From the NCBI GenBank assembly GCA_024639065.1, contig JAHEJC010000005.1, forward strand, positions 1 through 60,405: a DNA stretch of 60,405 bases. The letters run 5' to 3'. The position numbers and the translations under genes were made by a program. Below, piece after piece: positions 55,295-60,405 of this stretch; positions within the stretch are counted from its first letter, which is position 1; every line of letters begins with the position of its first letter. The notes beneath the pieces are model-generated. The model saw only the letters and a list, made by a program, of their open reading frames with translations, did no database searches and had not been told where the DNA came from. The stretch comes from Lewinellaceae bacterium. Lineage in GTDB: Bacteria; Bacteroidota; Bacteroidia; Chitinophagales; Saprospiraceae.

Positions 55295-55311
55295 TGAGTA
55301 TTAGGTAATGA
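55292..55311 (+). repeat. TAATGAGTATTAGG motif at the lgt stop codon
   Basis: The stop TAA of lgt is the first triplet of TAATGAGTATTAGGTA (55292-55307), which continues as ATGAG. The same 16-mer occurs inverted at 10247-10262 directly after the radA stop. A shorter relative, TGAGTAATGAG, begins at the stop of the gene ending at 26805. Confidence 0.6.
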
Positions 55312-55368
55312 GAGAGTGTGAGGCGTGGGTTTCAGGTTTGTCTAAATCCAAAGCACTGATCTTCAAAG

Positions 55369-55403
55369 TCCGCTGTCCGCGATCCGCTTTCCGTTATCTG
55401 CGA
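55369..55403. repeat. Heptanucleotide tandem repeat TCCGNNN, 5 units
   Basis: Units TCCGCTG, TCCGCGA, TCCGCTT, TCCGTTA and TCTGCGA follow each other with a 7-bp period. Same family as 1664-1691. It lies in the repeat-rich 587-bp spacer 55295-55881. Confidence 0.6.
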
Positions 55404-55434
55404 TCGTGAGAATGCTTGGTCATTCGATTGTGCT

Positions 55435-55528
55435 AGCTCTGACAGCGCTTCAGGCACTTGGCTTTTAGGATGTCAACAATAATGAGATGAGCACTTTTTT
55501 TTCTCGATGGGGCAGCGCTGTCAGCGCT
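55435..55528. repeat. 94-bp element with 15-bp terminal inverted repeats, copy B
   Basis: Left end AGCTCTGACAGCGCT has one mismatch to copy A; right end AGCGCTGTCAGCGCT is identical. The length is the same as the copy at 26919-27012. The interior shares CAAT, AATGAGA and a T-rich stretch but has diverged strongly, with many transitions. Confidence 0.7.
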
Positions 55529-55584
55529 CATGATAATAAAGAAAGTAACTGAGTAATGAGTAGGGAGTGATGAGTTGGCTGTTC

Positions 55585-55624
55585 CCAATTACTAGTCACT
55601 AATTTCTATGAAGCCGGAAATCAA
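55585..55624. repeat. Direct repeat, first copy (AAGCCGGAAATCAA type)
   Basis: A CCAATTACTAGTCACT stretch followed within 12 bp by AAGCCGGAAATCAA; the partner at 55776-55812 reads CCATTACTAATCACT and AAGCCGGGAATCAA. The two copies lie about 190 bp apart in the same spacer. Confidence 0.5.
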
Positions 55625-55675
55625 CTAGAATTTCACTCTGCTGGGTCCAGTGAGATTGAAGTTTTATTGTAGCAA

Positions 55676-55717
55676 AGGCCTGGAACCCTTGCTAAATGAA
55701 ATCGCCCCCTTCAGGGC
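55676..55717 (+). repeat. Dispersed repeat of about 42 bp, copy 1
   Basis: Begins AGGCCTGGAACCC and ends ATCGCCCCCTTCAGGGC. The reverse complement of 59835-59875 matches most of it (shared AATGAAATCGCCCC and TTCAGGG). The end GCCC/GGGC can form a short hairpin followed by TTTATTATTT. Confidence 0.6.
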
Positions 55718-55775
55718 TTTATTATTTATCTAAAAAGGAAGACTTAGAATGAGAATAGATTTTCTTTGATGGTCT

Positions 55776-55812
55776 CCATTACTAATCACTTTTCTAGGAA
55801 GCCGGGAATCAA
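55776..55812. repeat. Direct repeat, second copy (AAGCCGGGAATCAA type)
   Basis: Partner of 55585-55624 in the same spacer. No gene lies between them; a weak 62-codon frame here (55766-55954) is made of repeat DNA and overlaps the CotH-like gene. Confidence 0.5.
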
Positions 55813-55881
55813 AATAAATATTATTCTAATCAGTCGAGGGTACTGGAACTTAGTCATCTTCATAAATCAACCAACTCATGA

Positions 55882-56877
55882 CTATTTGATCATCTCCTTG
55901 CAATCTTTACAAAACACTCTTTCCGCTATTTTAGAATTCTCTATCTCTTTATAAAAATCCTCGAGATATCGAACTGTCTCCTTTGCAGTTGCTTTGTTAA
56001 ACTTAGTAAACGAATTTACAAAATTGAAGATTTCTTCTTTCTTACTAATATAAAGTTGTTTTACAATTTCCAGGTTTTCCAAGGATAAACATCTACCACG
56101 ATTAAAGCGTTCTCTTACTGATTCGATTGGAGTTCCTGCTTGTGGTACGGCATAATCCGCATTTACCATGCCAGCATAGTCGAAATCATATGGAACCGGG
56201 AAAGGATAACCTTCTTTATTTCTTACTACCATGGCATTGTGCTGATTCCCTATTGCCCAATCCGTGTTACCAATAAAATATTGAAATACTGTCATTATAG
56301 CCAACTGCACTGTATCCAATCGATTGGAAAAAGTCACTTTGGGTTCATATATTACTCCTCCAAATCGCTCTGCAAAAGTTTCTTCATCTTCAAGCATTAT
56401 TGCATACTTGGTAAAGGGTTTACGCTTGCCCTTAGAATCTTCATAGGTCACATTTAGAAGTATGGCTTCTAATGACTTTGGCGTAATGATATTATAAAGC
56501 TTATAAATCATATACTCTTTTAACAAAAGCTGCTCTGCCATTGTGTTGCTTTTACAACAATTCACCATTTTAAAAGAATTGGGTTCTTCTACATCCAATT
56601 CTTCCTTATTAAACTTAATTTTAAAGGGCGGATAGAAGCAAATAGCTTTCCTTGCATTGCCCCTCGTTTTTATCTCGACATTATACACTTTATCTCCTAT
56701 GGTGAGTACACTAGGCACATATTCTTCAATATGCTTTTTACCCGTTAAAAATTTTATATCCGTGGATAATGTACACGCTATTGAGTCTTCTTGAAGCAAT
56801 TGATCAAATATATTTTGACTTATACCTTCAGTAAGAAGAAGGAGTAGAAAAAATAGATATATTAGTTTTTTTTCCAT
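55882..56877 (-). CDS. Secreted CotH-like protein
   Basis: 331 residues with a signal peptide (LIYLFFLLLLLTEGISQ). Two motifs resemble the CotH spore-coat kinase fold: VEIKTRGNARKAICFYPPFKIKF near the N-terminus and, later, VFQYFIGNTDWAIGNQHNAMV with the catalytic-loop-like part and VPYDFDYAGMVNA with the metal-binding DxD-like part. CotH proteins phosphorylate spore coat proteins; in Bacteroidota the target is unknown. Its ATG overlaps the stop codon of the glycosyltransferase by one base (TAATG), so translation is coupled. Confidence 0.75.
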   Translation of the reverse strand: MEKKLIYLFFLLLLLTEGISQNIFDQLLQEDSIACTLSTDIKFLTGKKHIEEYVPSVLTIGDKVYNVEIKTRGNARKAICFYPPFKIKFNKEELDVEEPNSFKMVNCCKSNTMAEQLLLKEYMIYKLYNIITPKSLEAILLNVTYEDSKGKRKPFTKYAIMLEDEETFAERFGGVIYEPKVTFSNRLDTVQLAIMTVFQYFIGNTDWAIGNQHNAMVVRNKEGYPFPVPYDFDYAGMVNADYAVPQAGTPIESVRERFNRGRCLSLENLEIVKQLYISKKEEIFNFVNSFTKFNKATAKETVRYLEDFYKEIENSKIAERVFCKDCKEMIK

Positions 56878-58004
56878 TACCTAATGCTTTTTGATTCTTT
56901 GAATGATGAATATATCCCCTTTGATGCAATCGTCCAATTAAATTTACTCATTTGTTCTTTGCTACTATTAAGTAATTCCAAAACTTGAACAGGATCTTTA
57001 TGGATGGTAACCATCGCAGCCACAATAGATTCAAGTGAAATAGGGTCAACATATAACGCTGCGTTACCCCCGACCTCAGGCATTGAACTTGTATTGGATG
57101 CAATTACTGGAACACCACATTGCATTGCTTCTAATATAGGTATTCCAAATCCTTCGAATAGAGATGTATAAACCAAGGCATCACTTGCTCCTAAGATATT
57201 AACCAATTCCTGGTCAGAAACAGTTCCAGTCAAAATAATATCATTCCGGTAAAGAGAGTCTTCAATTGCCTTTTTTACTGCAGTGGTATGCCAGGCCATT
57301 CTACCTACAATCACCAATTTACCTGTATAACCAAGCTGCCTATATTTTGAGAATGCCCGAATGGTCATAGCTAGATTCTTTCTAGGATGTATTGATCCAA
57401 TGCAGACAAAATATCGATCCCCACCAGCTATTCGCTCACGAGTAATCTTAATCTGCTTAATTTCCAAAGGAGCAAATATTTCTCTACAGCCATTTGGGAA
57501 AACCAGAATTTTTTCAGCCTTGACCTTATACGTTTTCAACAAATCCTGTTTAGAATAATTGGATACCGTAAAGATTTTTTGTGCTTTTTTGACAAATTTT
57601 GGCATAAAATAGCGATAATATTTACGCATCATATATGGAACAAACTCGGGAAAATGAATATGTGCTACATCATGAATGGTGATGAAGGAAGGTACTGAGG
57701 AATTCAAACAAAGAAATCCATCCGGTGAAAAAAATACATCTGCATCTATTCGCTTAAGTGCCTGACCTACAGCAATTTCAAACCAAATGTAGAAAAGTAT
57801 TGGATGCCTTGCAGGTGGAAAGAGAATTACTGGATGAACATTTTCGCCAAAAATAAATTCAGCAGCTGGTTGACGATCAAAAAAAAAGTAGAACTGATCC
57901 TCGGGATGGGCGGCGACCATATGCTTACATATTTCATAGGTGTACCAGCCGATTCCTTCCATTCGGTCCTTCAACAAAAATCTTGTGTTAATTGCTATCT
58001 TCAT
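56877..58004 (-). CDS. Family 4 glycosyltransferase (GT-B)
   Basis: 375 residues from ATG 58004 (MKIAINTRFLLKDRMEGIGW), the usual start for GT4 proteins; the ATG at 58043 adds 13 residues. The N-terminal Rossmann half has ITIHDVAHIHFPEF; the C-terminal half has FVCIGSIHPRKNL and the E-x7-E motif in LFEGFGIPILEAMQCGVPVIAS. It transfers a sugar from a nucleotide donor, probably for a surface polysaccharide or glycoprotein. Its coupling with a CotH-like gene is unusual. Confidence 0.88.
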   Translation of the reverse strand: MKIAINTRFLLKDRMEGIGWYTYEICKHMVAAHPEDQFYFFFDRQPAAEFIFGENVHPVILFPPARHPILFYIWFEIAVGQALKRIDADVFFSPDGFLCLNSSVPSFITIHDVAHIHFPEFVPYMMRKYYRYFMPKFVKKAQKIFTVSNYSKQDLLKTYKVKAEKILVFPNGCREIFAPLEIKQIKITRERIAGGDRYFVCIGSIHPRKNLAMTIRAFSKYRQLGYTGKLVIVGRMAWHTTAVKKAIEDSLYRNDIILTGTVSDQELVNILGASDALVYTSLFEGFGIPILEAMQCGVPVIASNTSSMPEVGGNAALYVDPISLESIVAAMVTIHKDPVQVLELLNSSKEQMSKFNWTIASKGIYSSFKESKSIR

Positions 58005-58096
58005 ATAGGCTTTGTGAAAATAGAAATAAACCACGATATACATGAGTGATTTAGAATAATGCAGATTGAATTTTATATCTTTTTAAATAACTAATA

Positions 58097-59701
58097 ATGC
58101 CGAGTAGTGATGTCTTAATCTTAGGAAGTGGAGCAGCAGGACTAAGTACAGCGATTAAAATAGCGATGGAACGATCAGACCTGTCAATCATGGTGTTAAG
58201 TAAAACCGCAGCAGAAGAAAGTAATACAAAGTATGCTCAAGGAGGGATTGCTGCCGTATGGAATCTTAATGTAGACGATTTTAGTAAACATATAGCAGAT
58301 ACGTTAGATGCAGGTGATGATTTGAGCAACCCGAAAATTGTCGAAATTGTAGTTGAAGAAGGGCCCAAAAGAGTGCAAGAAATTATTAATTGGGGTACTC
58401 GTTTTGATTTAGGTCATGACTCAAAGGAATATGATTTGGCCCGGGAGGGTGGTCATTCCGAAAAAAGAATACTTCACTATAAAGATCTAACAGGATGGGA
58501 AATACAAAGAGCTTTACTGGAAAAAACCAAAGAATATCCCAATATAAAAATCGCTGAACATTATTTTGCTATTAACCTACTTACCCAGCATCATCTGGGA
58601 TATCAAGTCACTCGCGTTACTCCAAATATTGAATGTTATGGAGCCTATGTATTAAATAAAAATACGCATCAGATAGAAACGTTTACTTCAAAAGTAACTG
58701 TAGTGGCAACCGGAGGAGCTGGCCAAATTTATAGAAATACGACTAATCCGGTGATCGCTTCAGGAGACGGAATTGCTATGATGTACAGAGCCAAAGGTCG
58801 TTGCGCAAATATGGAGTTTGTACAATTTCACCCTACTGCACTTTTCAATCCGGCGGGAGAAAATCCGGATTTTTTGATCTCCGAAGCCGTAAGAGGATTT
58901 GGAGGCATTCTAAAAACGCAAGATGGAAACGAATTCATGTATAACTATGACGAACGCGGTTCATTGGCGCCTAGGGATATTGTAGCCAGAGCGATTGACC
59001 ATGAAATGAAAACCCGGGGAGAAGACTTTGTCTGCTTAGATTGTACTCATTTAGATAAAGAGCGATTTAAAGATCATTTTCCCACGATATATGGAAAATG
59101 TATGAGTCTGGGTATAGATCCTTTTAAAGATATGATTCCTGTCGTACCAGCCTGTCATTATTTTTGTGGAGGTATCTATACGGATGAGTTTGGCAAAACT
59201 TCCTTAGATAAATTGTATGCCTGCGGTGAATGCACTTGCACCGGACTACATGGAGCTAATCGGTTAGCATCAAATTCATTGTTGGAGGCTCTCGTATTCG
59301 GTCACCGGATAGCTGAGGATGTGATTACTAAAATCGATGATATTCACCTTAAAAGTGGAATTCCGGAATGGGATGAAGAAGGAACAACCCAACCCAAAGA
59401 AATGGTATTGATTACACAAAGCTGGAAAGAACTCAAAGAAATTATGAGTTCATATGTGGGCATTGTGCGATCAAATGTAAGGTTAAGACGAGCTATGCGC
59501 AGGTTAGACATACTCTACCGTGAAACGGAGTCTCTATACAACACCACAAAACTTTCTCCCCAACTATGTGAATTGAGAAACCTCATTACGATTGGGTATC
59601 TGGTCACCCGTTCAGCTAAAATGCGTAGCGAGAGTAGAGGCCTTCATTTTACTACCGATTATCCTGATAAAAAGGCATTTTTAGAAGATACGTTGATGTA
59701 G
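58097..59701 (+). CDS. nadB: L-aspartate oxidase
   Basis: 534 residues. The FAD-binding site is VLILGSGAAGLSTAI; NTKYAQGGIAAVW, HSEKRILHYKDLTG, ATGGAGQIYRNTTNP, FVQFHPTA and HGANRLASNSLLEAL are all NadB/succinate-dehydrogenase flavoprotein motifs. It oxidises L-aspartate to iminoaspartate, the first step of NAD synthesis. nadA and nadC are not within the window. The stop codon is followed directly by a 9-bp tandem repeat. Confidence 0.96.
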   Translation: MPSSDVLILGSGAAGLSTAIKIAMERSDLSIMVLSKTAAEESNTKYAQGGIAAVWNLNVDDFSKHIADTLDAGDDLSNPKIVEIVVEEGPKRVQEIINWGTRFDLGHDSKEYDLAREGGHSEKRILHYKDLTGWEIQRALLEKTKEYPNIKIAEHYFAINLLTQHHLGYQVTRVTPNIECYGAYVLNKNTHQIETFTSKVTVVATGGAGQIYRNTTNPVIASGDGIAMMYRAKGRCANMEFVQFHPTALFNPAGENPDFLISEAVRGFGGILKTQDGNEFMYNYDERGSLAPRDIVARAIDHEMKTRGEDFVCLDCTHLDKERFKDHFPTIYGKCMSLGIDPFKDMIPVVPACHYFCGGIYTDEFGKTSLDKLYACGECTCTGLHGANRLASNSLLEALVFGHRIAEDVITKIDDIHLKSGIPEWDEEGTTQPKEMVLITQSWKELKEIMSSYVGIVRSNVRLRRAMRRLDILYRETESLYNTTKLSPQLCELRNLITIGYLVTRSAKMRSESRGLHFTTDYPDKKAFLEDTLM

Positions 59702-59733
59702 TGATTAGTTGATTAAGTTGACTAGGTTGATTG
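59702..59733. repeat. 9-bp tandem repeat AGTTGAYTA at the nadB stop
   Basis: AGTTGATTA (59707), AGTTGACTA (59716) and GGTTGATTG (59725) follow the nadB stop codon at once. The same 9-bp unit returns at 59884-59914. Several triplets in the tract are stop codons in the nadB frame. Confidence 0.6.
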
Positions 59734-59834
59734 AATTATTAATCGATCTTGGGCAGAATAACCCATAAATAGCAATTGATTTTCACGGACAATAATAGTA
59801 AGTAGTAAATAGATTGAATTAAGTGAAAAGGTGA

Positions 59835-59875
59835 GACCCTGAAGGGGCGATTTCATTAACGAGGGTTGAAGGCCT
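59835..59875 (-). repeat. Dispersed repeat of about 41 bp, copy 2
   Basis: Inverted relative to 55676-55717. It lies between the two 9-bp tracts in the spacer of convergent nadB and recX. Its GACCCTGAAGGGGC end could form a small hairpin. Confidence 0.6.
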
Positions 59876-59883
59876 GGCTGACT

Positions 59884-59914
59884 AGTTTATTGAGTTGACT
59901 AAGTTTATTAAGTT
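59884..59914. repeat. 9-bp tandem repeat, second tract
   Basis: AGTTTATTG, AGTTGACTA and AGTTTATTA, each 9 bp, followed by AGTT. Same unit as 59702-59733. Confidence 0.6.
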
Positions 59915-59950
59915 CGAATCGGACTTGGCGGGGGGCTAAAGAGGATGTCT

Positions 59951-59988
59951 CAATACCCATTACTCTATACTCAATACTATATTAATAC
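59951..59988 (-). repeat. GAGTATT-type tract directly after the recX stop
   Basis: Read on the minus strand, the recX stop TGA is followed by GTATTAATATAGTATTGAG and AGTAATGGGTATTGAG, related to the motif at the ends of radA and lgt. It is degenerate; the exact 16-mer is absent. Confidence 0.4.
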
Positions 59989-60405
59989 TCAATGCTTTTT
60001 TAGAGCTTCTAATATCAACGGATATTCGTAACCTTTAAGCATTATTTTTTTTGTCAACTTAATTTTATTGATTGGCGGAGTGAGTTTTCTCACTTCTTGA
60101 TGGATCAATGCGTCCAAGGCCGTCGCATAATCTTTTTCCGAAATTTCCATAAGGCCTTGTTTGATACAATAGGCTGATATATTTTTCTGTTTAAGATTTT
60201 GCTCAATTTTTACCCGACCCCATTTTTTAATTCGAAATTTCCCGCGCACATAACTTTTTGCGTAACGCTCTTCGTTGAGAAATCCTTCTTGGATTAGATC
60301 GCCTATTAATTCCTCTAGTTCTTCTCCATAGACTTTCATAGATAGAAGTTTGGATCGGACCTCTTGATGACACCGATCTTGATAGGCACAATATCGCTGT
60401 ATCTT
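59989..60405 (-). CDS. recX: Regulatory protein RecX (5' end outside the window)
   Basis: The frame is open to the right edge of the window, upstream of the ATG at 60339. Reading back to 60405 adds KIQRYCAYQDRCHQEVRSKL, a typical RecX N-terminal motif, so the real start lies beyond the edge and the ATG is internal. The visible part has GFLNEERYAKSYVRGKFRIKKWG and ISAYCIKQGL, the three-helix repeats that bind RecA. RecX restrains RecA filaments. The stop codon is followed by a TGAGTATTAATA-type tract. Confidence 0.88.
   Translation of the reverse strand, partial: KIQRYCAYQDRCHQEVRSKLLSMKVYGEELEELIGDLIQEGFLNEERYAKSYVRGKFRIKKWGRVKIEQNLKQKNISAYCIKQGLMEISEKDYATALDALIHQEVRKLTPPINKIKLTKKIMLKGYEYPLILEALKKH

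Noticed and set aside
55766-55954. 62-codon plus-strand frame
   Set aside because: Composed of direct-repeat sequence and overlaps the opposite-strand CotH-like gene.

Overview
This window reads as chromosomal DNA of a Bacteroidota bacterium, most likely of the Saprospiraceae/Saprospiria. The call rests on several things: low-GC, AT-rich spacers; families typical of or restricted to that phylum (DUF2480, DUF4837, a DUF6427-like protein, T9SS type A sorting tail, DUF5117-type lipoprotein metalloprotease, S74-tailed YadA-head protein); and -7 boxes of the TAnnTTTG type. I saw no tRNA, rRNA, CRISPR array, prophage, plasmid or intact transposase. The window is mostly core and cell-envelope genes; the unusual material is in the spacers.

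Layout. 1-4.4 kb: 3' part of a YadA-head/S74 surface protein, a decayed nucleotide-cyclase fragment, lpxH, methylmalonyl-CoA epimerase and a TauE/SafE-type permease. 4.5-11.6 kb: a one-chain UvrD-type helicase with a C-terminal Fe-S nuclease, a metzincin-type lipoprotein protease, and radA. 11.7-14.7 kb: a candidate small RNA ending in a strong intrinsic terminator, a small membrane protein, scpB, DUF2480 and a lytic transglycosylase. 14.8-19.5 kb: a periplasmic phosphoesterase fused to an Omp85 barrel, and a dockerin-like secreted protein. 19.6-24.5 kb (minus strand): dsbD with two alpha domains plus a separate third one, purQ and a polytopic membrane protein. 24.9-31.3 kb: polyprenyl diphosphate synthase, a beta-barrel protein, a TPR-HisKA_2 kinase and htpG. 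31.6-38.2 kb (minus): DUF4837 lipoprotein, MoxR ATPase, VanX-like dipeptidase overlapping ligA, a T9SS cargo protein and a PlsC-like acyltransferase. 38.2-42.9 kb: a KirBac channel, an ECF sigma factor with a putative anti-sigma protein and a Spy-like protein, and a TPR protein. 43-51.8 kb (minus): polyphosphate glucokinase, two cyclophilin lipoproteins, an FtsX-type permease, a GH3-beta-lactamase fusion and a TMTC-like glycosyltransferase. 52-60.4 kb: an amidohydrolase pseudogene, trhO, a barrel protein, lgt, a CotH-like protein coupled to a GT4 glycosyltransferase, nadB, and recX cut by the right edge.

Together the genes serve envelope biogenesis (LpxH, Lgt, PlsC, Omp85, FtsX/Lol-type permease, cell-wall recycling by GH3-bla, VanX and lytic transglycosylase), periplasmic protein quality control (DsbD, cyclophilins, Spy-like) and genome maintenance (RadA, LigA, ScpB, RecX, helicase-nuclease).

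The most distinctive signal is in the spacers. Several unrelated short repeat families (period 7, 9, 23 or 28 bp, and a TAATGAGTATTAGG-type motif) begin at or just after stop codons. A 94-bp element with 15-bp terminal inverted repeats occurs twice at identical length with a diverged interior. Other items are the candidate structured RNA at about 11.70-11.86 kb and two gene remnants, at 1.8-2.2 kb and 52.0-52.3 kb.
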